Below, piece after piece: positions 1 to 10,780 of a stretch of 64,000 bases of DNA. The notes under the pieces are model-generated. The model saw only the letters and a list, made by a program, of their open reading frames with translations. It was not told the DNA's origin and made no database searches. The stretch's first letter is position 1. The number at the start of each line of letters is the position of its first letter. The translations under genes and the position numbers were made by a program. Source of the DNA: Pseudomonadota bacterium (GTDB taxonomy: Bacteria > Pseudomonadota > Alphaproteobacteria > Rhizobiales > Beijerinckiaceae); contig JAEWKH010000148.1 of NCBI GenBank assembly GCA_023386155.1, positions 16,054 to 80,053 on the forward strand, in the 5' to 3' direction.

Positions 1-134
1 TCAGGCATCCTGCCGATGGTGCTCGCGCGCTGTGGGAGGCGAGGCGCCTGTTGTGCGCGGATGCCTGGGAGCGGCCCGGACCATCATCGGGTTGCTACTC
101 CTGGATTCCTTACAGGAAGGGAACCTTGAGCGAA

Positions 135-148
135 TTGACATAGCTCAA
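135..148. promoter_or_regulatory. FNR-like box upstream of pseudoazurin gene
   Basis: TTGAC-ATAG-CTCAA matches the FNR/FixK consensus TTGAT-N4-ATCAA at 8 of 10 positions. It lies about 155 bp before the pseudoazurin start, ahead of three genes (pseudoazurin, ccoG, nnrS) whose families are often expressed under low oxygen. The rest of positions 1-304 shows no supportable gene. Binding is inferred from the motif only. Confidence 0.4.
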
Positions 149-304
149 CCGGGGGGGGCGGAGCATTGAAGAGACTGGCCGGCTGCGCGATCGAGAATGA
201 TTTTCGGTGAATTTGTGGAAGATCAAACAAGGCACGGTCGTCGGGGCGTATGACTCCTTCCCAAGAGCCGGACGGCTCGCAGGTTTTACACCAGGAGAAA
301 GATC

Positions 305-760
305 ATGCGGAAGGTTATCGTACTTGGCGCCCTCGTGGCTGCTCTCGGGTTCGCCGGTGCCGCCGGCGCGGCCGAGGTCGAGGTGAAGATGCTCAACAAG
401 GGCACCGAGGGTGTCATGGTGTTCGAGCCGGCCTTCGTGAAGGTCAATCCTGGCGATACGGTGAAGTTCGTGGCGTCGGACAAGGGCCATAACGTCGAGA
501 GCATCGACACGATGGCGCCCGAAGGCGGGCCGAAGTTCGTCGGCAAGATCAACGAGGAACTCGCGATCACCTTCGACAAGCCCGGCGTCTACGGCTACAA
601 GTGCAAGCCGCATTACGGCATGGGAATGGTCGGCATGATCGTGGTCGGCGAGCCCGAGAACGTGGACCAGGCGAAGGCCGCGACCCATCCGGGCAAGGCC
701 AAGCAGGCCTTCAGCAGCCTCTTCGACAAGCTCGCCGCAACCAAGACTGCTGCGAAGTAA
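305..760 (+). CDS. pseudoazurin (type 1 blue copper protein)
   Basis: A 151-aa periplasmic electron carrier; pseudoazurins typically donate electrons to nitrite or nitrous oxide reductases. Residues 1-22 form a signal peptide ending in an Ala-rich cleavage region. The copper ligands are visible: His62, Cys100, His103 and Met108 in the C-terminal CxPHYGMGM segment. An AGGAGA ribosome site precedes the ATG. The C-terminal tail after residue 120 is Lys/Ala rich. No nitrite reductase gene is in the window, so the partner enzyme must lie elsewhere. It is followed by ccoG and nnrS on the same strand. Confidence 0.92.
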   Translation: MRKVIVLGALVAALGFAGAAGAAEVEVKMLNKGTEGVMVFEPAFVKVNPGDTVKFVASDKGHNVESIDTMAPEGGPKFVGKINEELAITFDKPGVYGYKCKPHYGMGMVGMIVVGEPENVDQAKAATHPGKAKQAFSSLFDKLAATKTAAK

Positions 761-828
761 CATCGGTCATCAAGTCCACCTCGCCACCGCGGCCACTGTG
801 CCGCGGTGCGCCTTTCTCAGTGTGCCCG

Positions 829-2274
829 ATGGCCACTCTCGACATCAGCTTCAAGCCCGAGCGAGCGCATCTGCGCAAGCCTAAGCGCGGCGTCATCGCC
901 GAGCGGGTGGTTCCCCAATCCGTTTCGGGCCGTTTTCGCTGCCTGAAGTGGTATGCGCTGATCGCCTGCCTGACCGTCTACTACGTCCTCCCTTTCATCC
1001 GCTGGGCGCGCGGGCCGGGTCAGCCCGACCAGGCGGTGCTGCTCGATTTCGAGCGCGGGCGTCTCTATTTCTTCTTCATCGAGATCTGGCCGCAGGAGGT
1101 CTATTACCTCACGGGCCTGCTGATCCTCGCGACGCTGGTGCTCATCTGGCTCAATGCCGTCGCAGGTCGCGTCTGGTGCGGCTATTTCTGCCCGCAAACC
1201 GTCTGGACCGACCTGTTCCTGCTCATCGAGCGTCGGATCGAAGGCGACCGCAGGGAGCGCCTGAAGAAGCGCGAGGCGCCGATCACGGCGAGGCGCGTCT
1301 TCGAGATCGGCCTCAAGCACGCCATCTGGCTCCTCATCGCGATGGGGACGGGAGGAGCCTTCGTCCTCTACTTTACCGATGCGCCAAAGCTCATGGCGGA
1401 TCTTGCCACTGGCCGCGCCTCTGCGATCGCCTATGCCTGGATCGGCATCCTGACCTGCGCCACCTATGTGCTGGCAGGTTTCGCGCGGGAGCAGGTCTGC
1501 ACCTGGATGTGTCCCTGGCCGCGGCTTCAGGGCGCGATCTGGGATCCCGAGGCGCTGACCGTCAATTACCGCGATCACCGAGGCGAGCCCCGCGCCTCCG
1601 CCAAGAAAGCCCTGGAGCTGAGGGCAAAGGGCGAGCCCGCCGGGGATTGCGTCGATTGCATGCAGTGCGTGAACGTCTGCCCGATCGGCATCGACATCCG
1701 CGAGGGGCCGAACTTCGCCTGCATCAATTGTGGCCTCTGCGTCGATGCCTGCGACACGACCATGGCGAAGCTTGGGCGTCCGCGGGGTCTCATCGACTAT
1801 GAAGCCTGGTCCAATATCGAGCGGGAGCGCAGGAACGCGCCCGTCCGCCGGCGGATTATCCGACCGAAGACCGTTGGCCTCGGGATCGCCATCGTTACGC
1901 TGGCCGGAGCGATGGGCCTGGGCCTGTCGATGCGGAGCGACGCCAAGATCACAGTGATCCATGACCGCAATCCTGTCGCCGTCAGGCTATCGGACGGAAG
2001 GACCCGGAACGGCTACGCGGTAAGGCTCTACAACAAGGCGGACGCGGAGCGCTCGTTCGAGCTGAATGTGTCCGGATTGCGCGGCGCGTCCGTCGAACTG
2101 GTTGGCGAGGAGGGCACGGTGAATGTCGCTCCCGATGCGACCCGCGAGCTTCGCGTGCTTGTCAGCGCCGCCGAGGACGGCCGCCATACCATCACCTTCA
2201 CTGCAACCGACGCCGAGACCGGGCGCGCCGTGTCGGCCGAGGACATGTTCATTCCAATCGAAGGAGGCCGGTAA
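829..2274 (+). CDS. ccoG: CcoG/FixG-type cytochrome oxidase accessory ferredoxin
   Basis: A 481-aa membrane polyferredoxin of the CcoG (RdxA/FixG) family, a copper reductase needed to assemble cbb3-type cytochrome oxidase. About four membrane segments lie in the first 230 residues, including the Cys pairs YFCPQT and CTWMCPW. Two 4Fe-4S motifs follow around residues 270-310 (CxxCxxCxxxCP, then CxxCxxCxxxC), then a further membrane helix and a C-terminal periplasmic Ig-like domain. I chose the ATG at 829 (MATLDISF); upstream codons in the frame overlap the pseudoazurin gene and look non-coding. The stop overlaps the nnrS start as TAATG, which suggests translational coupling. No ccoNOQP genes are in the window. 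Confidence 0.93.
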   Translation: MATLDISFKPERAHLRKPKRGVIAERVVPQSVSGRFRCLKWYALIACLTVYYVLPFIRWARGPGQPDQAVLLDFERGRLYFFFIEIWPQEVYYLTGLLILATLVLIWLNAVAGRVWCGYFCPQTVWTDLFLLIERRIEGDRRERLKKREAPITARRVFEIGLKHAIWLLIAMGTGGAFVLYFTDAPKLMADLATGRASAIAYAWIGILTCATYVLAGFAREQVCTWMCPWPRLQGAIWDPEALTVNYRDHRGEPRASAKKALELRAKGEPAGDCVDCMQCVNVCPIGIDIREGPNFACINCGLCVDACDTTMAKLGRPRGLIDYEAWSNIERERRNAPVRRRIIRPKTVGLGIAIVTLAGAMGLGLSMRSDAKITVIHDRNPVAVRLSDGRTRNGYAVRLYNKADAERSFELNVSGLRGASVELVGEEGTVNVAPDATRELRVLVSAAEDGRHTITFTATDAETGRAVSAEDMFIPIEGGR

Positions 2275-3455
2275 TGGCTCCGATTCCACGCCTGCGGGAC
2301 TATACAGGCCCTGCGCTGCTCTCCTACGGCTTCCGGCCGTTCTTCCTCTTCGGCTCCCTCTATGCCGGCCTCGCGATCCTGGCATGGCTGCCGATGTTCT
2401 ATGGCGAGCTGGAGCTTTCCACAGCCTTCGCGCCACGCGATTGGCATATCCACGAGATGCTCTATGGCTTCCTTCCGGCCGTGATCACGGGATTCCTCCT
2501 GACGGCTGTCCCGAACTGGACCGGGCGCATGCCGCTTCAGGGGAAGCCACTGCTCGTCCTCGTGCTCGTCTGGCTGGCAGGGCGCGTCGCCGTCACCGTT
2601 TCGTCCCGGATCGGCTGGGAGATCGCTGCCGTCATCGACAATGCCTTCCTGTTTCTTGTCGCGGCGGCGATGGCCCGTGAGATCGTCAAGGGAAGGAATT
2701 GGCGCAACCTCAAGGTCCTGATCGCCCTCGGGGTCCTCACGGCCGGCAATATCGCCTTCCACGTCGAGGCTCACCTTCAAGGGGCCGCCGAGTACGGCAC
2801 CCGGATCGGAATCGCAGCGACGATCATGCTGGTCATGCTGATCGGCGGCCGCATCATCCCGAGCTTCACCCGCAACTGGCTGGCGCGCGAGAACCCGGGC
2901 CGTCTGCCGGCGCCGGTCGGCCGGTTCGATACGGTCACGATGGTGGCTGCCGCGATGGCCCTCCTGGCATGGATCGCCGTGCCGGACACAAACGTGACCG
3001 GGGCTCTCCTGATCGTGGCCGGCGTGATCCAGGCGATCCGCCTTGCGCGCTGGGCCGGAGAGAGGACATGGCGGGACCGGCTCGTTCTCATCCTCCATGT
3101 AGCCTATGTGTTCGTGCCCGTCGGGTTCGTGCTGACGGGGCTGGCCTCCCTCGGGTTCGTGCCGATTGCCGCCGGGGTCCATGCCTGGACCGGCGGAGCC
3201 ATGGGAGTGATGACCTTGGCCGTCATGTCCCGAGCGAGCCTCGGGCACACCGGCAGGGCGCTCGTGGCGTCGGCCGCCATTCAGGGGCTCTACGGGCTGA
3301 TCGTCATCAGCGCGATTGCGCGGGTCTGCGCGGCCATCCATCCCGAGTGGAGCAATACGCTTCTGCACATTGCCGGAGGCGCATGGGCGGCCGCTTTTGT
3401 CGGTTTCGGAATGGCGTACTGGAACATCTTCACCGGTCCGCGCGCGACATCTTGA
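2274..3455 (+). CDS. nnrS: NnrS family haem-copper membrane protein
   Basis: A 393-aa polytopic membrane protein of the NnrS family, which in other bacteria protects metabolism against nitric oxide. About ten to twelve hydrophobic helices are visible, with the family-typical WHIHEM motif near residue 55 and a GGRIIPSFT motif around residue 205. It starts one base inside the ccoG stop, behind AAGGAGG, so the pair is probably co-transcribed. Together with pseudoazurin the group suggests respiratory or NO-detoxification physiology. Confidence 0.92.
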   Translation: MAPIPRLRDYTGPALLSYGFRPFFLFGSLYAGLAILAWLPMFYGELELSTAFAPRDWHIHEMLYGFLPAVITGFLLTAVPNWTGRMPLQGKPLLVLVLVWLAGRVAVTVSSRIGWEIAAVIDNAFLFLVAAAMAREIVKGRNWRNLKVLIALGVLTAGNIAFHVEAHLQGAAEYGTRIGIAATIMLVMLIGGRIIPSFTRNWLARENPGRLPAPVGRFDTVTMVAAAMALLAWIAVPDTNVTGALLIVAGVIQAIRLARWAGERTWRDRLVLILHVAYVFVPVGFVLTGLASLGFVPIAAGVHAWTGGAMGVMTLAVMSRASLGHTGRALVASAAIQGLYGLIVISAIARVCAAIHPEWSNTLLHIAGGAWAAAFVGFGMAYWNIFTGPRATS

Positions 3456-3512
3456 GAAGCCTAACAGGGGCAGGGCATGCATCATCATCCTCTTTTGCGC
3501 GGCGAATCTTCG

Positions 3513-3740
3513 ATGCGCTGCTACTTCCATCTCGTGAGCCGCCACGATGTGATCGCCGATGAAACCGGAATCGACGTGGCCGACCTTGAAGCCGCGGAGG
3601 CCCACGCCCGCCAGGCGATCGAGGAGCTCAGGCTGGAAGGGGACGAGGCCGACGAGGGATGGGAGGGGTGGCAGCTGAATGTTGCGGATGCCCGGGGCTG
3701 CGTGCTGCTGTCCATTCCCCTGAAGACAATGCTTCATTAG
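3513..3740 (+). CDS. DUF6894-like small protein
   Basis: A 75-aa acidic protein beginning MRCYFHLV, which resembles small DUF6894 proteins (aromatic beta strand, DxxGxE core, then a helix). I preferred this ATG over one at 3477 because family members start with the M(x)YFH strand. Function unknown. A second protein of the same type is at 30939-31175. Confidence 0.65.
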   Translation: MRCYFHLVSRHDVIADETGIDVADLEAAEAHARQAIEELRLEGDEADEGWEGWQLNVADARGCVLLSIPLKTMLH

Positions 3741-3855
3741 AGCTTTCTTCGGCGAAGTGGATCCGGTCCGCCGTCAACAAATGCGGCACATCAAAGAAGA
3801 GAGATGATTCCACGCAAGTGGAAACAGATCGAACGCATCGTGCGGGCCCGGCGGA
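3741..3855. repeat. degenerate copy of dispersed palindromic repeat
   Basis: Between two convergent genes this stretch carries diverged AAGTGGATCC-type and GCATCGTGCG-type segments of the repeat family seen better at 33551, 50030 and 55421. Its part AAGAAGAGAGATGATTCCAC followed by GCAAGTGGAAACA recurs almost exactly at 49018-49056. Confidence 0.5.
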
Positions 3856-3869
3856 CCCGCCACGAACGT

Positions 3870-4736
3870 TCATCGGTCCTGAGGAGAAGCATCTGCCGGG
3901 GCCGCCGATCCGTCTCGAAGGGTGCCCGCAACGGCGTTCCAGATGTTGTTCTTCGCCGTGACCAGCAACGGGCTCGCCAGTTCGTCGGGAGGCTGCGTCC
4001 GTTTCCCTCCGGCCACGACGAGGACAGCCATCCAGATCTCGCCATCCGTGTAGTAGGAATCGCCCTCTCCGTTGCGTCCGTTCAGCGTCGGGCCGACACC
4101 GGACACGTCGTAGCGCGTCGTGACCATTCCGGCCTGCACGAGGCCGTCGATCAGGCCGTCGCGCTCGGCATCGACGTCCGGCGCGATATGATGCGTGACC
4201 TGCCCGGTATAGCGGCTCATGCCCACGCTCCGGTCGAACGTGGCCGATCCAAGCCAGACGGGGCGTCCTTCCTGACCGTTGTCGAGGACCTTCCAGAACC
4301 GGACGTGATGGCGCTGGTCGGCGCTGGATCCGACAGGCTTCTCATAGGCAAGGTCCTCCCGCCGACCTTCGTAGAAGAGGGGGCTTACCGGCGCCTGGAG
4401 GTAGGGTCGATGGAGAAGCACGCTGTCGATGATCCCGAGGCTGCTCCGCAGCGTGATCGGGTCGGCCGGGTACCAGCCTGCCGCGTGCATGCCATAGATG
4501 ATGTCTTCCTTCGAGCCGACGAGGCCGACATTGAGCGGGTCGCCGGGAATCCCCTGCGACGTACGTGTCACCATGGGACGGCCCTGGAGGCCGTGCTGGT
4601 GCTCGTAGTGCGTCCACGCCGAGGGCAGGGCCAAATAGGCGACCAGGGAATAGAGAACGAGGAGGGCGGCGGCGAGGATCAGGCCCCGCCTCATCCATGA
4701 GGTGTTTCGGTCGGATCGGCCGGATGGGGTGTTCAT
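3870..4736 (-). CDS. LssY C-terminal-domain-like membrane-anchored protein
   Basis: A 288-aa protein with one N-terminal transmembrane segment (about residues 15-36) followed by a domain resembling the C-terminal domain of LssY, a protein linked to type I secretion regions in Legionella. Visible features are GDPLNVGLVGS, an AGWYPADPITL segment and HVRFWK. The start is uncertain: an ATG at 4736 gives a short charged N terminus before the helix, and a GTG at 4781 would add 15 residues. Function unknown. Confidence 0.65.
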   Translation of the reverse strand: MNTPSGRSDRNTSWMRRGLILAAALLVLYSLVAYLALPSAWTHYEHQHGLQGRPMVTRTSQGIPGDPLNVGLVGSKEDIIYGMHAAGWYPADPITLRSSLGIIDSVLLHRPYLQAPVSPLFYEGRREDLAYEKPVGSSADQRHHVRFWKVLDNGQEGRPVWLGSATFDRSVGMSRYTGQVTHHIAPDVDAERDGLIDGLVQAGMVTTRYDVSGVGPTLNGRNGEGDSYYTDGEIWMAVLVVAGGKRTQPPDELASPLLVTAKNNIWNAVAGTLRDGSAAPADASPQDR

Positions 4737-4926
4737 CGCAGATCGTCCCAACTCAAGAGCCGCATTCTTGGTCGATGCCACTCAGGGGAGGATCGCCCGG
4801 GTGGCATCGATGGAGATAGGGGCCCTATCGCAGGTGTCACGCTTGGCGCGACCGGTATCCGGCATGGCCTTGCCGCCTGCCACGGGTTTCGCAGCCGTTC
4901 GATCGCTCGACCGGCCGCGTTCCGCC

Positions 4927-6126
4927 TCAGTCGGGCCAGCGCATGATGGCCTTCGAGGCGCGGTTGCGCCGGTCCTGAAGGGGCGTCGCGATGATCTCGT
5001 TGGACTGGCGGGCCTTCTCAAGCTCCTCGACGAGCCGCTCCGCGACGACGGTTTCCTGTCCCGGATGGAGATTGCACGGGTCGAGATAGAAATAGCCGTG
5101 CTCGACCTCGTGGTCGCGGACGATGATCGGCGTTCGCCCGGACGCGAGGGCATCGGCGAGATCCCAGGCCGTGATGTGGGCTCCCTTGGGCTCGATGGCC
5201 ACCTTGAGCCGGTCGAGTGGGTTGTTGGTCGGATCCGCCTCGCGGATCGGCGTCACGCCGGGGCGACCGGACAGGGTCTGCTCCCAGAGTTCCAGGGATC
5301 GCGTCTCACGCTCGCGGATGGCCGCATGGTCGCGCTTCTCCCAGGCCTCGAGGGCCGCGATGGTGCCGAGGATGCCCTCCTTGCCGACCTTCATGCCGCG
5401 GCCGATGCCCATGTTCTGCATGTAGGTCGCGCGCACGAGCTCGGTGCGGCCGGCCACGATGCCGCCGGTCAGGCCGCCGAGGAACTTGTGCGAGGAATAG
5501 AGCGCGATGTCGGCGCCGGTGGCGAGGAACCCGGTCAGGTCGTATTCCGAGGCTGCATCGACGATCACCGGGACGCCGCGCGCATGGCAGATCTCGACGA
5601 ATTCCTTGAGCGGGATCAGTCCGTACTGCACCGTGTGGTGCGAGATCACATAGACCGCGGCGGCCGTTCGTTCGTTGATGGCGCCGTTGAGCTGGTAGCC
5701 GTAGGCGGAGGTGGCTTGGCCCACCGGCACGACCTTTGCGCCCGCGAGCCGGATGCCCTGCTCGACGGGGGCGCCGTAGCTGACCATGTGGCCGGTCATG
5801 AGCAGAACTTCGTTCTTGAGGCCTTGCGTATCCGGAAGCCGCTCGACCGCAGCGAGGTCGCAGCCGGTCATGGCGCCCGCGACGGCGAGCGTGATGCCCG
5901 CCGAACAGGATGCCGTCACGAAGCCGGCCTCGGTGCCGCAGAGCCGTGCGATCACGCGGCTCGCCTTCTTCTGAAGGTCCCCGATCTCGACGAATTGCGG
6001 AAGGATCGCTGAAACGGCCGCGACGGCCTCGGGCACGACGATGGACGCGCCGAGGGAGGTCATGGTGCCCGATACGTTGATGATGGGGCGAAGGCCGAGG
6101 TCCGGTCGAATGTCTTTCTGGGTCAT
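4927..6126 (-). CDS. SelA-like PLP-dependent enzyme (DgaE/COG1921 type)
   Basis: A 399-aa fold-type I PLP enzyme related to selenocysteine synthase and to D-glucosaminate-6-phosphate ammonia-lyase. The PLP lysine is Lys214 in SSHKFLGG, and Asp190 in VIVDAAS should bind the pyridine nitrogen. Bacteria often keep this family beside COG3964 amidohydrolases, one of which lies at 9553-10776, so it more likely acts on a small amino or hydroxy acid than on tRNA. It is divergent from the IclR gene (127 bp apart), suggesting shared control. Confidence 0.82.
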   Translation of the reverse strand: MTQKDIRPDLGLRPIINVSGTMTSLGASIVVPEAVAAVSAILPQFVEIGDLQKKASRVIARLCGTEAGFVTASCSAGITLAVAGAMTGCDLAAVERLPDTQGLKNEVLLMTGHMVSYGAPVEQGIRLAGAKVVPVGQATSAYGYQLNGAINERTAAAVYVISHHTVQYGLIPLKEFVEICHARGVPVIVDAASEYDLTGFLATGADIALYSSHKFLGGLTGGIVAGRTELVRATYMQNMGIGRGMKVGKEGILGTIAALEAWEKRDHAAIRERETRSLELWEQTLSGRPGVTPIREADPTNNPLDRLKVAIEPKGAHITAWDLADALASGRTPIIVRDHEVEHGYFYLDPCNLHPGQETVVAERLVEELEKARQSNEIIATPLQDRRNRASKAIMRWPD

Positions 6127-6253
6127 GGGTCTCTTTGTCTCTATGTTCTATGTTGCCGGAATGGCGTATGTTCCATTATTGGGGAAGCTCATGATAGGGC
6201 GCTGCCAGTCCTGACGGTGGGCCGCAATTTCGGAAGTTCCGGGAGAAGATCCA

Positions 6254-7057
6254 GTGGACACCAAGTTTCCCGAGGCCGTGAACGCCTCTCCTGAGAAGCG
6301 CAGCCGCGGTGCCCGCGTCAGCGGCATCGATCGCGCTTTGCAGATCCTGGATTTCCTTCAGTCGGAGATGAAGCCGGCCGGTGCCTATGCCGTGGCCAAG
6401 GCGGTCGGGGCGCCTCTCTCGACGGTTTACGTGATCATCGAGGACCTGGTGGAGAAGCGACTTCTCCAGCGGCGCAGCGACGGCACGGTCTGGCTCGGGC
6501 CGCGCCTTTATCACTACGGCCTCGCTTATGCCGAATCCCTCGATTTCCTGAACGTTGCCACGCACGAGATGCAGGACCTGTGCCGGGAGGTCGAGGAAAC
6601 CATCCAGATCTGCGGACGGGACGGAGACCACATGATCGTGATGGCCATGGCGGACGGGCCCGGCCATTTCCGGGTCACGTCGAAGGTCGGCTCGCGCGTG
6701 CCGCTGAACTGGACGGCCTCGGGCCGCCTTCTCCTCGGCCATCTTCCCGACAAGGAACGGCTGGAGGTCTTCCGCCACGCTTCGCGGGTGTCGCCCACGG
6801 GTCGGGCCAATACGGACCCGGAGGCACTCTCCGAGGCTTCGGCGGCTGCCCTGCGGGAGCGCCTGTCGATCCAGATCAACGAGTCGGATTTCTCCGTGGC
6901 CTGCATCGCCTCGCCGATCTGCCAGCCGTCCGGTGAATGCGTCGCGACGATTTCCATCGTGCTGCCGGAGCATCGGGTCGTGCAGGACCGTGACCGATAC
7001 ACCAGCGCCGTCCGCAAGGCGGCCGAGAGGATCGAGGCAACGTTGGGCTGGCGCTGA
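6254..7057 (+). CDS. IclR family transcriptional regulator
   Basis: A 267-aa regulator: winged helix-turn-helix at about residues 22-80 (SGIDRALQILDFL, STVYVIIEDLVEK) and an IclR effector-binding domain at about 95-260, including FSVACIASPI. It starts with GTG behind GGGAGAAG. It sits between the divergent SelA-like gene and the convergent ridA-ABC-amidohydrolase operon and is the obvious candidate for controlling this catabolic island. The effector is unknown. Confidence 0.9.
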   Translation: MDTKFPEAVNASPEKRSRGARVSGIDRALQILDFLQSEMKPAGAYAVAKAVGAPLSTVYVIIEDLVEKRLLQRRSDGTVWLGPRLYHYGLAYAESLDFLNVATHEMQDLCREVEETIQICGRDGDHMIVMAMADGPGHFRVTSKVGSRVPLNWTASGRLLLGHLPDKERLEVFRHASRVSPTGRANTDPEALSEASAAALRERLSIQINESDFSVACIASPICQPSGECVATISIVLPEHRVVQDRDRYTSAVRKAAERIEATLGWR

Positions 7058-7077
7058 TCGGGGCATGCGGGGAGGCC

Positions 7078-7566
7078 TCACTCCTCGATGGCGACGATGG
7101 CTTCGATCTCGACCGTGATGTTGTTCGGCAGGGATCCGAATCCGACGGCGGAACGGGCGTGTCGCCCGGCCTCCCCGAAAACCGCCATCATGAGATCGGA
7201 GCACCCGTTGATCACCTTGGGATGCTCGCCGAACTCGGGCACCGCGTTCACCATCCCGAGCAGCTTCACGACGCGTTTCACGCGCCCCAGGTCGCCAAGG
7301 GCGTCCTGCATGACGGCGAGAAGGTTGATGCCCGTAAGCCTGGCGTGCTCGTAGGCTTCCTCCGCGCCCACGTCGAGGCCCACCTTGCCGGTATGGAGGC
7401 GGCCGTTCGCCTCCTGCGGGCCTTGCCCCGACAGGAAGAGCAGGCTGCCTTCCCGAACATGCGTCACGAAGTTGGCGATTGGGTTCGGAGGCTTGGGCAG
7501 TGCAATTCCCAGTTCCTTCAGGCGCTCGTAAGGGCTCGTCGCGGTCAGATCTTGAACTTCGTTCAC
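7078..7566 (-). CDS. RidA family protein
   Basis: A 162-aa RidA/YjgF-type protein, longer than the usual 130 residues because of an N-terminal extension (YERLKELGIALPKPP). RidA proteins hydrolyse reactive enamine or imine intermediates released by PLP enzymes, which fits its operon with a PLP enzyme nearby. The core SGQGP, the NLLAVMQDALGDL helix and the C-terminal VEIEAIV strand are visible. The GTG start overlaps the stop of the preceding ABC ATPase gene by 4 bp (GTGA). Confidence 0.87.
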   Translation of the reverse strand: MNEVQDLTATSPYERLKELGIALPKPPNPIANFVTHVREGSLLFLSGQGPQEANGRLHTGKVGLDVGAEEAYEHARLTGINLLAVMQDALGDLGRVKRVVKLLGMVNAVPEFGEHPKVINGCSDLMMAVFGEAGRHARSAVGFGSLPNNITVEIEAIVAIEE

Positions 7567-8542
7567 AATGTCAGTCCTTGAGAAATCACTTCAGAATCGC
7601 CGTGGCGGATGCAGGCGACGTGATGGTTCGAGCCGATGTTCTCCAACGGCGGGACGATCTCGGAGCAGGCCTCGACGGCGTAACGGCAGCGTGTCCGGAA
7701 GACACAGCCGGAGGGCGGGTTGAGAGGGCTCGGAATATCGCCCTTCAGAACGATCCGCTGGCGGCTCGCCTTCGGGTCCGGCAATGGAGCGGCCGAGAGG
7801 AGCGCCTGCGTGTAAGGGTGGTGCGGCATGGCATAGATCTCGCGGCTGGGGCCGCGCTCCATGACCCGCCCGAGATACATCACGACGACCTCGTCGCAGA
7901 GATATTCCACCACCGAGAGGTCGTGCGCGATGAAGAGCATCGTCAGGCCGAAATCCTGCTGCAGGTCCTGGATCAGGTTGAGGACCTGGGCCTGCACCGA
8001 GACGTCGAGAGCCGAGACGGGCTCGTCCGCCACGATGAAATCGGGTTCCACCGCGAGGGCGCGGGCGATGCCGATGCGCTGACGCTGGCCGCCGGAGAAC
8101 TCGTGCGGGTAGCGGCGTGCCGCATCCGGGTTGAGGCCTACTCTCTCGAGAAGCTCGGCGATCCGGTCCTGCCGGGCGCGGCCCCTGACGGGCCGGTGGA
8201 TGTCGAGCGCCTCGCCGACGATCTGGTCGATCCGAAGGCGTGGGTTGAGGCTCGAATAGGGATCCTGGAAGATGATTTGAAGCCGGCTGCGATAGGCCCT
8301 CATGTCCCGCTCCGACAGCGTGCGCAGGTCGACGCCGTCGAAGACGATCTTCCCCTCATTGGGCTCGACGAGACGAAGGGTGCAGCGGCCCGCGGTCGTC
8401 TTGCCCGATCCGGACTCGCCGACGAGTCCCACGATCGTCCCGCGCTTCACGTCGAAGCTGACGCCATCGACCGCCTTGACGGTGCCGCTGCGGGTCTGGA
8501 ACTGCTTGGTGAGCCCCTGGACGCTCAGGAGGATTTCGCTGT

Positions 8543-8546
<4 letters not shown>
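7563..8546 (-). CDS. oligopeptide/dipeptide-type ABC transporter ATPase (DppF/OppF-like)
   Basis: A 327-aa ATPase: Walker A GESGSGKTT near residue 45, Q-loop QDPYSSLNPR, signature FSGGQRQR, Walker B FIVADEPVSALD, and the C-terminal oligopeptide/dipeptide region with CVFRTRCRYA Cys residues typical of the OppD/F group. It works with the ATPase encoded just upstream and the permeases at 10781-12585. Overlaps of 4 bp on both sides indicate tight translational coupling. Confidence 0.93.
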
Positions 8547-9552
<1,006 letters not shown>

Positions 9553-9556
<4 letters not shown>

Positions 9557-10776
9557 CGGGCGTTGATCCACCCGCAATGCGGACAGGCGGAACTCTCCAG
9601 GGCGGACTTCCGCGGCGGCGTGTAGCGGCTCGCCTTGACGGCCTCCTGCCCGAGGATGGTCCAGACGGGTTCGATCAGGCGCGGCAGGTGCGCGTTGTAG
9701 CCCATGGAATCGACGATCCGGAGGTCGCTGTCGTTGACCTCGAACACTGTGAACTCCGCCCGTGTGCCGGGGGAGAGACGGTTTTCGGTCGGAAGGCCGA
9801 TCACCTCCATCGGGGCCCGCGTCGAAGCGTCGATCACGGCCTCGAACGGCATGCCGACCGAGAGAAGTTTCGACATGGTCGTGCCCATGTCCCAGACGGG
9901 ATTGTCGAGGGAGCGCGCATGCAGGTCGGTCGAGATCGAGAAGGGCAGGAGGCCGCGCTGGATGGCGAGTTCCGCCACCTTGAACGAGAACGAGGCGCCG
10001 CCATGGCCCACGTCGAGACGGATTCCATCCTTCGCGCAGCGTTCCGCGAGCTGGAACAGGTCCTCGTCCTCCATGATGTTCGCCGCCGCCTTGCCGTTGA
10101 AGCAGTGGGTCACCACGTCGCCGGGGCCCAGAACCTCGAGGACCTCGTCGAAGACCGGAGGCGGCTCGCCCACATGCACCATCAGCGGCAGCTTCAGGAT
10201 CTTGGCGACCTTCTTGGCGATCTTGACGGGCGTGATGCCCCACGCGCCGACGATGACGCCGCTGGCCCGCACCTTGATGCCGATGATGATGTCACGGTTG
10301 GCTTCGACGCAGGCGATGGTCCGGTCGATGTCGATGGACCGCATGTCGATCAGTTCGCTGACGCGGTTGCAGGCGACGAGGCCGATCGAGCCGATGTTGA
10401 GGAAGGCCTTGATGCGCTCCCTGGCGGGCTCGATGATGTACTCGCGGAAGCCGTGGAAATTGGCCTCGCCGGCCGAGCCGGCATCCACGATGGTCGTGAC
10501 GCCCCGCTCGATGCCGCAGACCTGCGGCTTGATGGAGATGTCGGTGCCGCCGTGCCAGACATGGGCATGGAGATCGACCCAGCCGGGAGAGACATAGGCT
10601 CCCCTGGCGTCGATGCGGCGAGCGCCTTCGGGTGCTTCGAGCGAGGTCCCGACGCCGGCGATCTTTCCGTCGCCGCCGATCAGGATGTCCGTCGTCCCCT
10701 GCGGCACGCCCTTGCCGAAGCCGACAGGCTTCACGCCCGAGATCAAGAGGGGCGAGGCGTCTTCGTGGAAGCTCAT
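9553..10776 (-). CDS. amidohydrolase/deacetylase metallohydrolase (COG3964 type)
   Basis: A 407-aa amidohydrolase-superfamily enzyme with a binuclear metal site visible: His70 and His72 (HAH), Lys168 as probable carboxylated lysine, His201, His224 and Asp284 (STDLHARS). Members of COG3964, often mis-named dihydroorotase, are as I recall deacetylases of acetylated hydroxy or amino acids, and they often neighbour SelA-like PLP enzymes as here. It lies inside the ABC operon, so it probably processes the imported compound. The C terminus has an unusual CPHCGWINAR tail. The substrate is unknown. Confidence 0.86.
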
Positions 10777-10780
10777 GAGA

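Noticed and set aside
1..110. Tail of a gene entering from the left edge (TGA on the minus strand at 1-3)
   Set aside because: Only about 30 codons would be visible, with no recognisable sequence.
2028..3737. 569-codon minus-strand frame
   Set aside because: Antisense shadow of nnrS and the DUF6894 gene, with no recognisable domain or ribosome site.
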